Shown: one piece after another, positions 13,994-22,080 of the stretch
Layout of the letters: every line of letters starts with the position of its first letter
How positions within the stretch are numbered: the first letter of the stretch is position 1
DNA from: Syntrophobacterales bacterium
GTDB lineage: Bacteria > Desulfobacterota > Syntrophia > Syntrophales > UBA6807
Length of the DNA: 22,105 bases
Reading direction: 5' to 3'
NCBI GenBank assembly: GCA_021159265.1
Contig: JAGGSD010000217.1
Coordinates: 1 to 22,105, forward strand
Program-made: the position numbers and the translations under genes
The notes under the pieces: generated by a model
What the model saw: only the letters and a program-made list of their open reading frames with translations
Told to the model about the DNA's origin: nothing
Databases searched by the model: none

Positions 13994-15511
13994 GTGAAGC
14001 TACTTCAATTGCTGGAAGGAATAGACGTGCTGAAAATTTCCGGAGAGCCCGGAGGAGATGTCTCTGATATCTGCTATGATTCCAGACGGTGTGTGAAAGG
14101 TTCTCTTTTCGTAGCCATCCCCGGGCTGAAATTTGATGGTCATGATTTTATATCTGATGCCACAAAAAAGGGTGCGAAATATGTTATTCACGAACGGGAT
14201 ATTTCCCCGGAGCAGGGAGTCGTATTTATCAGAGTGAAAGACAGCCGGAGCGCTCTGGGTAAGTCAGGGAAAAATTTCTTCCGCAATCCTACAGCCGAAC
14301 TTTGTTTAACAGGTGTTACGGGGACAAATGGAAAAACAACAGTCACCTACCTTTTAGAATCGATCCTGAAAGCAGCCGGGATTTGTGTAGGTGTCGTGGG
14401 AACAATCAATTATCGATATAATCAGCGTGTATTTGAATCGGTCAATACAACACCGGAGTCTGTTGATCTGCAGAGGATTTTCAGGAGCATGGCGGATTCC
14501 GGAGTGACCCATGTTATTACGGAAGTGTCCTCACATGCTCTTGATCTCAGGAGAGTGGATGATTCTGAACATGACATTGGAATATTTACAAATCTTTCTC
14601 AGGATCACCTTGATTATCACCATACAATGGAAAATTATTTCCTGGCAAAGAAAAGGTTTTTCCAGGGAATCCTGAAAGAAGGGAAGATAATGATCGTAAA
14701 CGGAGATGACCACTGGGGGAGAAAACTGGTTCTCGATATGAAAAGACCGGCGATAACATTTGGTATTGAAAATTCATGTGACATCTCAGTCAACAGGTTT
14801 GACATTTCCATACATGGAATACACGCAAACATAACAACGCCGGATGGAAATTTTCCCATATCATCTCCCCTGGTCGGCAAATTTAATCTGTATAACATTC
14901 TTGCGGCTGCGGCGGCAGCTGTTTCTCTCCATGTTCCGAAGGAATTTATTCAATCAGGCATAAAGGGATTAAAGAGGGTCCCCGGTCGCCTTGAGAGAGT
15001 AAGCAATGGTGGTGAACCTCTAACCTTTGTGGACTATGCCCATACGGAAGATGCATTGAAAAGAGTTCTGGAGAATTTATCCGGGTTTAAAGAGAAAAGG
15101 ATCATTACTGTTTTCGGCTGTGGGGGGGACAGAGATCGCGGGAAAAGGCCACTCATGGGGAAAGCCGCGACAGAACTAAGCGATCTGACCATTGTTACTT
15201 CGGATAATCCAAGAACAGAAGATCCTCTCAGAATCATAAGCGAGATAAAAATGGGAATAAAAGAAAATCTTCTAAGGAAATATGTTCCCGATGAGTTAAC
15301 CGGAGGTTTTTTCGAAAAAGGATACGTCATTATGCCCGATCGCGGAGAAGCTATCGGTCTTGCAGTATCTATTGCCGATAATTCAGATATCATTCTTATT
15401 GCAGGAAAGGGGCATGAAGGCTGTCAGATCATAGGCAAGACGCGAATTCCCTTTAATGATGTGACAATTGCCAGGGAAGCCCTCGCAAAACGTCGGATGA
15501 GGGAGGCTTAA
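13994..15511 (+). CDS. murE: UDP-MurNAc-tripeptide synthetase MurE (meso-DAP adding)
   Basis: A 505-residue cytoplasmic ATP-dependent Mur ligase adding the third residue of the stem peptide. The ATP loop is GVTGTNGKTT (107-116), the UDP-MurNAc-binding block is VNTTPESVDL (150-159), the carbamylated lysine is probably Lys219 (FLAKKRFF), and GKGHE lies at 471-475. DNPR (404-407) is the motif of meso-diaminopimelate-specific enzymes, so the wall is of the Gram-negative DAP type. The GTG start at 13994 follows GAGAGG by 5 nt; an in-frame TTG at 13964 falls inside the upstream hairpin repeat and is rejected. The murF start follows the stop by 2 nt. Confidence 0.97.
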   Translation: MKLLQLLEGIDVLKISGEPGGDVSDICYDSRRCVKGSLFVAIPGLKFDGHDFISDATKKGAKYVIHERDISPEQGVVFIRVKDSRSALGKSGKNFFRNPTAELCLTGVTGTNGKTTVTYLLESILKAAGICVGVVGTINYRYNQRVFESVNTTPESVDLQRIFRSMADSGVTHVITEVSSHALDLRRVDDSEHDIGIFTNLSQDHLDYHHTMENYFLAKKRFFQGILKEGKIMIVNGDDHWGRKLVLDMKRPAITFGIENSCDISVNRFDISIHGIHANITTPDGNFPISSPLVGKFNLYNILAAAAAAVSLHVPKEFIQSGIKGLKRVPGRLERVSNGGEPLTFVDYAHTEDALKRVLENLSGFKEKRIITVFGCGGDRDRGKRPLMGKAATELSDLTIVTSDNPRTEDPLRIISEIKMGIKENLLRKYVPDELTGGFFEKGYVIMPDRGEAIGLAVSIADNSDIILIAGKGHEGCQIIGKTRIPFNDVTIAREALAKRRMREA

Positions 15512-15513
15512 TT

Positions 15514-16944
15514 GTGAAAGATTTACGACTTCCCGCTTTTTCTATAGAGGATATCTTGAAGGCGACTGGAGGAAGGCTGATCCATGGCGGACATGAGAGG
15601 ATATTCAGGGGGATATCGACAGATTCAAGGACCCTGACAAATGATAATCTTTTCATCCCCATTGCGGGTGATAAATTTGATGGACATGATTTCACAGGAA
15701 GCGCTCTGAAAAATGGGGCCGCGGGTTTACTCGTACAAGCGGGAAAGGAAGAAAAATTAAAAAATGTTCCTGAAAATGTTTCTGTAGTTCTTGTAAACGA
15801 CACAGTTAAAGCCCTGGGAGACATTGCTCATTTCTGGAGGAAGCGGTTTGATATACCTGTTATTGCCGTAACGGGGAGTTCAGGAAAAACAACAACTAAA
15901 GAGATGATAGCATCTATAGCGGGGTTGTCAAAGAATGTGTTGAGAAACTATGGTAATTTTAATAATTTTATAGGATTGCCGTTGACTCTTCTGAAAATAA
16001 ATTCCGATCATGAAGCAATAGTCATTGAAATGGGGGCAAACAAGAGGGGGGAAATCGCCAGGCTTGCAGAAATTGCAAAACCTGACATTGGGGTCATAAC
16101 CAATGTCGGGCCGGCTCATCTGGAAGGGCTTAAGTCATTGGAAGGAGTAAGAGAAGAAAAGGGAAATCTTTTTTCCAGTATGAAAGACCGCGGGGTCGCC
16201 ATAATCAACAATGACGATAAGGAAATAAAAATATTGGCGGAACGCTGGGGAGGGAAAAGCATCACTTTCGGTATAGGAAGCGATGCCTTTATCCATGCGG
16301 AAAATATAATTAAGAAAAGAGATATGGGGGTAAATTTTACCCTCAGGATTGGTAAATTTAAAAGAAAGATCAACTTGTCAACCCTGGGTGAGCACAATAT
16401 TTATAATGCCCTTGCAGCGGCTGCATCCTCATGTGCCTTAGGCATAGACTATAATTTAATATGCAAAGGCTTGGGCGCCTTTAAACAGATTGGCGGGCGG
16501 ATGGATCTTCACAGGTTAAAGAATGGGGCCTATCTGATTGACGACACGTACAATGCCAATCCCGCATCTGTGATGGAAGCGCTCAGGTCTCTAAAGGAGT
16601 TAAAAGGAAGTTGCGAGAGCACAGTTGTTTTAGGAGACATGCTTGAACTCGGGGAACAGGCGGAAAAGATACATGAAGATATCGGGATGCGCCTGGCGGA
16701 CAGGAGTATAGGCAAAATCTTCCTTATGGGAAGATTATCTTACTCGGTTGCTGCAGGGGCAATACAAAGTGGATTTAAAAGTGATCAGATATTTTTCATT
16801 GATAATCCTGTAAAACTGGCCATGTGTCTAAAATCATATCTGAAAAAGGGGGACTGGGTGTTAGTTAAAGGATCCAGAAAGATGAAGATGGAAGATATTG
16901 TCATGGCAATTATTAAAGTGTTCGGAGAACAAAAAGGGAGATAA
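15514..16944 (+). CDS. murF: UDP-MurNAc-tripeptide-D-Ala-D-Ala ligase MurF
   Basis: A 476-residue Mur ligase that adds D-Ala-D-Ala to complete the pentapeptide precursor. The ATP-binding loop is VTGSSGKTTTKEM (119-131), and GNFNNFIGLPLTLL, MGANKRGEI and DDTYNANPAS are standard MurF blocks. It starts at GTG, 7 nt after GGGAGG at the end of murE, so the two are translationally coupled. A fragment of the TTTTGAATT repeat separates it from mraY. Confidence 0.97.
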   Translation: MKDLRLPAFSIEDILKATGGRLIHGGHERIFRGISTDSRTLTNDNLFIPIAGDKFDGHDFTGSALKNGAAGLLVQAGKEEKLKNVPENVSVVLVNDTVKALGDIAHFWRKRFDIPVIAVTGSSGKTTTKEMIASIAGLSKNVLRNYGNFNNFIGLPLTLLKINSDHEAIVIEMGANKRGEIARLAEIAKPDIGVITNVGPAHLEGLKSLEGVREEKGNLFSSMKDRGVAIINNDDKEIKILAERWGGKSITFGIGSDAFIHAENIIKKRDMGVNFTLRIGKFKRKINLSTLGEHNIYNALAAAASSCALGIDYNLICKGLGAFKQIGGRMDLHRLKNGAYLIDDTYNANPASVMEALRSLKELKGSCESTVVLGDMLELGEQAEKIHEDIGMRLADRSIGKIFLMGRLSYSVAAGAIQSGFKSDQIFFIDNPVKLAMCLKSYLKKGDWVLVKGSRKMKMEDIVMAIIKVFGEQKGR

Positions 16945-16965
16945 AACAATTTTGAATTTTGAGTT
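16945..16965. repeat. Short TTTTGAATT repeat fragment
   Basis: AACAATTTTGAATTTTGAGTT begins directly after the murF stop codon. It matches the modules at about 1686-1705 and 13597-13616 and fills half of the 39-bp murF-mraY gap. Confidence 0.6.
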
Positions 16966-16983
16966 ACGGACAGGGGGCTGAAA

Positions 16984-18063
16984 GTGATTTATCATCTCTT
17001 ATATCCATTAAGCGATACATGGTCGTATTTTAATGTTTTCCGTTACATAACCTTTCGGACGATCTATGCGACCATAACTTCCCTTGTTATCTGTTTTGTG
17101 CTTGGTCCATGGCTCATAAACAAACTACAACTGCTGCAAATAGGTCAGCCTGTCAGAGAAGATGGCCCTGATTCCCATTTGGCGAAAGCCGGGACCCCCA
17201 CTATGGGCGGTATCCTGATTATTTTTTCTGTTGTTATATCTACACTTCTGTGGGCGAGGCTTGATGTGGATTATGTGTGGTTCATTCTCATGATAACGGT
17301 GGGATATGGCCTCATCGGTTTTATAGATGATTACCAAAAGCTTAAAAGTGCAAGCAGCAAAGGGGTTCCGGGAATTATCAGATTGTTTGTGGAAATAGCC
17401 CTGGCTCTTATTATCGGTATCTTTTTGTATGCAAAGCTGGATTTCAGTTCATACGTGGCCATACCCTTCTTCAAGAAGATTTTGCCTGATCTGGGATGGG
17501 GTTACGTTATTTTTTCTGTGTTTATCATTGTAGGTGCAGCTAATGCGGTGAATCTTACGGATGGGCTGGACGGTCTTGCCATAGGACCTGCTACAATTTG
17601 TTTTGCAACCTATCTTCTTTTTGCCTATATTTCTGGAAATATCAAAATATCCAGTTACTTACAAATTCCCTATGTAGCAGGTACCGGAGAACTGGCTGTC
17701 TTTTGCGGGGCTATGGTGGGCGCGGGTATCGGCTTCCTCTGGTACAATACGTATCCGGCACAGATTTTTATGGGTGATGTGGGATCGCTTTCACTGGGAG
17801 GCGCCCTGGGAACTTTAGCCATTTTGACAAAGCAGGAAATTCTTTTGGCTATAGTGGGCGGAGTATTTGTGGTTGAGACTATTTCTGTCATATTTCAGGT
17901 TGGGTGGTTCAAAGTGTCCAATGGGAGACGCATATTCAGAATGGCTCCGATTCATCACCATTTTGAGCTGAAAGGATGGGCTGAGCCCAAGGTAATTGTG
18001 CGATTCTGGATTATTACCATTATCCTTGCCCTTGTTGCTGTAAGCACATTGAAGTTGAGATAG
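16984..18063 (+). CDS. mraY: Phospho-MurNAc-pentapeptide transferase MraY
   Basis: A 359-residue polytopic membrane enzyme (about ten helices) that transfers phospho-MurNAc-pentapeptide to undecaprenyl phosphate, making lipid I. Conserved sites are GTPTMGG (70-76), DD at 115-116 (IDDYQK), NLTDGLDGLA with Asp193 and Asp196 (190-199), MGDVGSLSLGG with Asp265 (263-273) and the PIHHHFE histidine triad (324-326). Length equals that of E. coli MraY (360). It starts at GTG behind a GGGGG-rich ribosome site and is followed 9 nt later by murD. Confidence 0.98.
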   Translation: MIYHLLYPLSDTWSYFNVFRYITFRTIYATITSLVICFVLGPWLINKLQLLQIGQPVREDGPDSHLAKAGTPTMGGILIIFSVVISTLLWARLDVDYVWFILMITVGYGLIGFIDDYQKLKSASSKGVPGIIRLFVEIALALIIGIFLYAKLDFSSYVAIPFFKKILPDLGWGYVIFSVFIIVGAANAVNLTDGLDGLAIGPATICFATYLLFAYISGNIKISSYLQIPYVAGTGELAVFCGAMVGAGIGFLWYNTYPAQIFMGDVGSLSLGGALGTLAILTKQEILLAIVGGVFVVETISVIFQVGWFKVSNGRRIFRMAPIHHHFELKGWAEPKVIVRFWIITIILALVAVSTLKLR

Positions 18064-18072
18064 GATGGTCGT

Positions 18073-19428
18073 ATGGATTTATCCGGTCGCAGGGTATTGG
18101 TTGTCGGTCTGGGAAGAACGGGGGTGGCAACAGCCAGGTTTTTGGTGAAGAGAGAAGCAAAAGTCATAATAATAGATGAAAAACCAGCTTCTGAATTGGA
18201 AAGCGCAATTCGTGACCTCGGAAGTTTGAACGTAGATCTACAATTGGGAAAACATAATACTGATATTCTGCCACGATTTGATTTAGTCGTACCTTCTCCG
18301 GGCGTTCCCCCCTTTAATTATTTACTTGCCGGAGCGTTAGAGAGAGGAATCCCGATTATAAGCGAGATAGAACTTGCTTCCGGATTTATAAAGAAACCGA
18401 TGATTGCCATTACCGGAACAAACGGTAAGACAACAACAACAAAGCTGGTTGGGAAAATGCTTTTGCAATGGGGAAAAAAGATCTTTGAGGGGGGGAATAT
18501 AGGAAACCCCCTGATAGCTTTTGTTGATGGGGAACAGAGAGAAGATTATCTGGTTGTGGAAGTGAGTAGTTTTCAGCTCCAGTGGGTTGATTCTTTTCAC
18601 CCTTTTATATCGGTTCTTTTAAATGTGAGTCCCGATCATCTCGACTATCACGGCACTTTTGATGAGTATCGAAGAGTAAAAGAAAGACTTTTTACAAATC
18701 ATTGCGAAACTGATGTGGCAGTTCTCAATGCAGATGATCCTGTTACTGAATCACTTTCTGAGAAGATTGCGGCAAAGGTGAAACGCTTTAGTTCTTCCTT
18801 CAAACTTGAAGAGGGGATTTTTATAGACGGCTCTGTTCTGCGATATCGGGATCGGAAAGGGAGAAATGAGGAGTATCCTCTTGAGGGTATAAAATTGCCG
18901 GGGAATCACAATTTAGAAAATATTATGGCCGCAATTCTTGTTTCGAGAAGTGTGGGATGTCCCCGGAACAAGATTATCGATGCTCTCGCGGACTTCGAAG
19001 GAATTCCACATAGAATGGAATTTGTTGGAGTAAAGAATGGTGTGAAATTTTATAACGATTCAAAAGGAACCAATGTAGATGCAGTAGCCAGAGCGCTTGA
19101 GATATTCCCCAGACCGGTCATTCTTCTTTTGGGTGGAAGAGACAAGGGTGGGGATTTTACTGTTCTGTCCGGTTTGATATTGGAAAAGGTCAGGGAATTG
19201 ATTTTCTTTGGCGAGGCAGGAAAACAGATTAATTCACTGGTTGGCGGAATTGTAACAACAAAAATTACAAAGAATCTTAAAGAAGCCGTTACTATGGCAT
19301 GGAACGATTCTGTCTCCGGTGATGTTGTTCTGCTTTCGCCGGGGTGCGCAAGTTTTGATGAGTTCGCCAGTTATGAAGCCCGGGGAAACTTTTTTAAGGA
19401 TTTTGTTAGGAGCAAGGTACAAGGATAA
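18073..19428 (+). CDS. murD: UDP-MurNAc-L-alanine:D-glutamate ligase MurD
   Basis: A 451-residue cytoplasmic Mur ligase adding D-glutamate to UDP-MurNAc-L-Ala. An N-terminal Rossmann-like domain (VLVVGLGRTGVA, 8-19; SPGVP, 75-79) precedes the ATP-binding domain with ITGTNGKTTTT (113-123). NDSKGTNVDA and LLSPGCASFDEF in the C-terminal part are MurD signatures. The ATG has AGGA upstream. The last codons (AGC AAG GTA CAA GGA TAA) coincide with the start of an ACAAGG repeat array, so the native C-terminus may have been replaced. The end is beyond the conserved core, and function is probably intact. Confidence 0.96.
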   Translation: MDLSGRRVLVVGLGRTGVATARFLVKREAKVIIIDEKPASELESAIRDLGSLNVDLQLGKHNTDILPRFDLVVPSPGVPPFNYLLAGALERGIPIISEIELASGFIKKPMIAITGTNGKTTTTKLVGKMLLQWGKKIFEGGNIGNPLIAFVDGEQREDYLVVEVSSFQLQWVDSFHPFISVLLNVSPDHLDYHGTFDEYRRVKERLFTNHCETDVAVLNADDPVTESLSEKIAAKVKRFSSSFKLEEGIFIDGSVLRYRDRKGRNEEYPLEGIKLPGNHNLENIMAAILVSRSVGCPRNKIIDALADFEGIPHRMEFVGVKNGVKFYNDSKGTNVDAVARALEIFPRPVILLLGGRDKGGDFTVLSGLILEKVRELIFFGEAGKQINSLVGGIVTTKITKNLKEAVTMAWNDSVSGDVVLLSPGCASFDEFASYEARGNFFKDFVRSKVQG

Positions 19429-19500
19429 AGGAACAAGGAACAAGGTACAAGGATAAATATAATTTTGAATTTTGAATTCTTAATTTTGAATTAACAACCA
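19412..19500. repeat. ACAAGG array and TTTTGAATT run overlapping the murD end
   Basis: GCAAGGTACAAGGATAAA is repeated nearly exactly about 30 nt on as ACAAGGTACAAGGATAAA, with GGAACAAGGAACAAGG between. A TTTTGAATTTTGAATTC run follows (about 19461-19478). The array begins inside the murD coding sequence and supplies its stop. A last TTTAATTTTGAATT unit lies near 19540-19553, just before ftsW. Confidence 0.75.
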
Positions 19501-19510
19501 AGGTGGATGG

Positions 19511-19534
19511 CATGGACAAACTCGTTTGTCCGTG
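19511..19534. repeat. Perfect tetraloop hairpin between murD and ftsW
   Basis: CATGGACAAA pairs with TTTGTCCGTG over ten positions (one G-U) around the loop CTCG. No U-tract follows, so it is not a standard terminator. It might stabilise RNA ends or be another REP-type unit. Confidence 0.55.
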
Positions 19535-19572
19535 GATGTTTAATTTTGAATTGAGGGCAAAGGAGCGGGGCG

Positions 19573-20682
19573 TTGGAAGAGAAGAGGTGTGATCTTGTTA
19601 TTTTGCTCGTTACGCTGATTTTGGTAACGATAGGCACGGTGATGATATACAGCTCAAGCTCCATCATGGCTATGGAGAAGTTCAATGATGAGTACTATTT
19701 TCTGAGGAAACAAGCGTTTTTCGTATTTCTGGGATTGGGCACGATGATTATGATGTCTAAAATTCCTTATTATCATTTAAGGAAAATTGCATATCCTGCT
19801 ATTTCTGTTTCTATTGCCTTTCTTTCTTTGCTTTTTGTACCCGGGTTTGGCGTCAAAGTTGGTGGGGCTACACGATGGCTTAGAATAGGTGGCTTTACGT
19901 TTCAGGTAACTGAGTTGGTGAAAGTTGCGATAGTTCTGTTTTTAGCCCATTTTTTTACGAAAAAAATAGAATACATTAAGGAATTCACCCGGGTTTTTCT
20001 CGTACCGCTGTCTATTGGCTCCGTTATTGTGGGCCTCGTATTACTGCAGCCGGACTTTGGCACTTCCGTAGTCATAGTAATCGTGATGATGTCTATGCTT
20101 TATCTTGCTGGTTGCAGAATTGTTTATATGACGGGACTTGCATCTGTATTTGTTCCCGCGGGGGTGGCTTTAATCATTTATAAGCATTACCGTTTGGAAA
20201 GATTGCTTTCATTCATCGATCCATGGAAAGATCCGAGTAATTCGGGATTTCAGATTATCCAGTCATTCATTTCTTTTGGGTCAGGAGGCACCTTTGGTGT
20301 TGGCCTTGGAAATAGCGTGCAAAAATTGTTTTATCTTCCCGAACTTCATACTGATTTTATTCTTGCAGTCATTGCCGAGGAAGGTGGCTTTGTTATGGTT
20401 GCGATAGTTATTATCTTATTTGTTCTGTTGATTATCGGGGGATTTATGGTGTCTATTCGGTGTCCTGATTTGTTTGGAACTCTTTTGGCAGGGGGTTTAA
20501 CTATTGTTATTGCAGTGGAGACATTTATTAACATGGGTTGCGTTATGGGGCTTCTGCCAACAAAGGGATTAGCGCTTCCTTTTTTAAGCTATGGTGGAAC
20601 GTCGTTGATTGTGAGCATGGCATCAGTGGGGATTCTTCTAAATATATCGTCATATTCGCGCGCGGATAAGGGCAATGAGTAG
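19573..20682 (+). CDS. ftsW: Septal peptidoglycan polymerase FtsW (SEDS family)
   Basis: A 369-residue SEDS glycosyltransferase with about ten membrane helices that polymerises lipid II at the division site together with FtsI. The LPELHTDFILAVIAEEGG segment (255-272) contains the catalytic aspartate Asp261, and SFISFGSGGTFGVGLGNS (231-248) and PFLSYGGTSL (336-345) are SEDS signatures. The TTG start lies 7 nt after AGGAG (19561-19565). Position between murD and murG supports FtsW rather than RodA. Confidence 0.96.
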   Translation: MEEKRCDLVILLVTLILVTIGTVMIYSSSSIMAMEKFNDEYYFLRKQAFFVFLGLGTMIMMSKIPYYHLRKIAYPAISVSIAFLSLLFVPGFGVKVGGATRWLRIGGFTFQVTELVKVAIVLFLAHFFTKKIEYIKEFTRVFLVPLSIGSVIVGLVLLQPDFGTSVVIVIVMMSMLYLAGCRIVYMTGLASVFVPAGVALIIYKHYRLERLLSFIDPWKDPSNSGFQIIQSFISFGSGGTFGVGLGNSVQKLFYLPELHTDFILAVIAEEGGFVMVAIVIILFVLLIIGGFMVSIRCPDLFGTLLAGGLTIVIAVETFINMGCVMGLLPTKGLALPFLSYGGTSLIVSMASVGILLNISSYSRADKGNE

Positions 20683-20734
20683 CAAAAATCCATTCATGTA
20701 TAAAATTAGTAAATGTTCCGACGAAGAAGATTAA
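20675..20734 (+). CDS. Possible 19-residue leader-like peptide
   Basis: An ATG overlapping the end of ftsW opens a 19-codon frame, MSSKNPFMYKISKCSDEED, whose TAA is one nt before the next ATG. Its ribosome site (AAGGG) is too close to be strong. It may be chance. I list it because of the tight stop-start arrangement with the following small frame. Confidence 0.2.
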   Translation: MSSKNPFMYKISKCSDEED

Positions 20735-20735
20735 T

Positions 20736-20876
20736 ATGATCCGGCTGATAATCATATGGATGGGAATAATTGTCTTTTTTACCATTTCGATGTGTAAAGT
20801 TTCTAAGAAAGTGGACCCTCCTGTGATATCCGGGAAAGTTAGTAAGCGTTCACTGAACGTCGAAATTAGAAAATAG
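20736..20876 (+). CDS. Small hypothetical membrane-anchored protein, possibly degraded
   Basis: A 46-codon frame between ftsW and murG encodes a strongly hydrophobic N-terminus (MIRLIIIWMGIIVFFTISMC, residues 1-20) followed by a basic, hydrophilic tail of about 26 residues. The Cys20 context (ISMC) is only a poor lipobox. GAAGAAGA lies upstream. The final codons (GAA ATT AGA AAA TAG) fall inside the arm of a downstream inverted repeat, so the frame may have been longer and cut by repeat insertion. I do not recognise the protein. It could be a remnant or a genuine small division-cluster membrane peptide. Confidence 0.35.
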   Translation: MIRLIIIWMGIIVFFTISMCKVSKKVDPPVISGKVSKRSLNVEIRK

Positions 20877-20922
20877 AAATTGGAAATTTGGCTTCATGCT
20901 TTTCTCCCGAATTTCTAATTTC
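20862..20922. repeat. Inverted repeat upstream of murG
   Basis: GAAATTAGAAA (20862-20872) is exactly complementary to TTTCTAATTTC (20912-20922), with a second GAAATTGGAAATTT unit inside. It is the same AT-rich simple-repeat style as the other intergenic elements and lies about 40 bp before murG. Confidence 0.65.
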
Positions 20923-20960
20923 CAGTTTATCTGGGTTAGGGGCAGAGGCACAAAGAAAAA

Positions 20961-22058
20961 GTGGATATGAAGATAATTATAGCAGGCGGAGGCACAGGCG
21001 GGCATTTGTTTCCAGGAGTGGCAATCGCTGAAGAGTTCATAGGGAGAAACCCCATGAATAATGTTCTTTTTATCGGAACTGAGAAAGGTTTGGAGAGAAA
21101 AATATTAGGGGATATGGGATTTCAACTTCGTACAATCAACGTTGCGGGAGTAAGGGGAAAAGGCCCCGTCAAAACTTTTACAGGTTTGGTCAAAATTCCC
21201 ATGAGTATAGTCCAATCCTATTCCATTATCCATGATTTTTGTCCCGATCTTATTATAGGTGTTGGTGGCTACGCATCGGGACCGGTTGTTATGACAGGTC
21301 ACTATATGGGAAAAAGAACGGTTATTGCCGAGCAAAATGCTGTCCCCGGTCTTACAAACAGGATTCTGGGAAAGTTTGTGGACAGGGTTTTTGTAACCTT
21401 TTTAGAAACTGAAAAATGGTTTTCAAAAAAGAATATTGTTGTAACAGGAAATCCCGTGCGGGCCGGATTTACCGGGGAAGAAACAAAGTTAAGAAAAACG
21501 GGGGATAAGTTTACTCTTTTTATATTCGGGGGAAGCCAGGGCGCCTCCGCAATTAACAACGCTGTTGCGGATGCCTTAATTTATTTGGAAAAAATCAGGG
21601 ATGAGATTAAGATCATTCATCAGACAGGAAGAGAGGATGTTGACAAACTAACAAAGGCTTATATGGATCATCGTATAGATGCCGATGTATTTCCCTTCAT
21701 TTATGATATGGCTTCTGTTTATGATTCGGCAGATCTTCTTGTATGCAGAGCGGGGGCAACAACGATAGCCGAAATAACGGCAAAGGGGAAAGCGTCGCTC
21801 CTTGTACCTTTCCCATTTGCGGCAGGTGATCATCAGAGATTAAATGCTCAGGTGCTGGTCAATGCTGGAGCAGCTGAAATGATGCTTGAAAAAGATCTGG
21901 ACGGTGAAAAACTTGCTCATGTTATCAGGCAACTTTTCCATAATCGAGAAAGGCTCAGACGGATGGAGGAGAAGTCCCGCACTTTAGGTAATATAAAAGC
22001 TGCTGCCAATATTGTGGATGAATGTTTGAAATTGATGTGGCAACGCCGCAAAGGCTAA
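20961..22058 (+). CDS. murG: UDP-GlcNAc:lipid I N-acetylglucosaminyltransferase MurG
   Basis: A 365-residue GT-B glycosyltransferase on the inner face of the membrane that adds GlcNAc to lipid I, forming lipid II. GGGTGGHLFPG (9-19) is the N-terminal lipid-phosphate loop; VGGYASGP, AEQNAVPG and FGGSQGA follow; CRAGATTIAE and FPFAAGDHQRLNA contribute the UDP-GlcNAc pocket. The start is either this GTG or an ATG two codons later; no strong Shine-Dalgarno decides it, but AGAGG lies 12 nt before the GTG. It probably depends on upstream transcription, as no clear promoter was found in the 278-bp ftsW-murG gap. Confidence 0.97.
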   Translation: MDMKIIIAGGGTGGHLFPGVAIAEEFIGRNPMNNVLFIGTEKGLERKILGDMGFQLRTINVAGVRGKGPVKTFTGLVKIPMSIVQSYSIIHDFCPDLIIGVGGYASGPVVMTGHYMGKRTVIAEQNAVPGLTNRILGKFVDRVFVTFLETEKWFSKKNIVVTGNPVRAGFTGEETKLRKTGDKFTLFIFGGSQGASAINNAVADALIYLEKIRDEIKIIHQTGREDVDKLTKAYMDHRIDADVFPFIYDMASVYDSADLLVCRAGATTIAEITAKGKASLLVPFPFAAGDHQRLNAQVLVNAGAAEMMLEKDLDGEKLAHVIRQLFHNRERLRRMEEKSRTLGNIKAAANIVDECLKLMWQRRKG

Positions 22059-22080
22059 AGGGTCCCTTAATTGTAAAGTT

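Noticed and set aside
19511..19534. Rho-independent terminator between murD and ftsW
   Set aside because: A good hairpin exists but there is no following T-run, and the operon continues.
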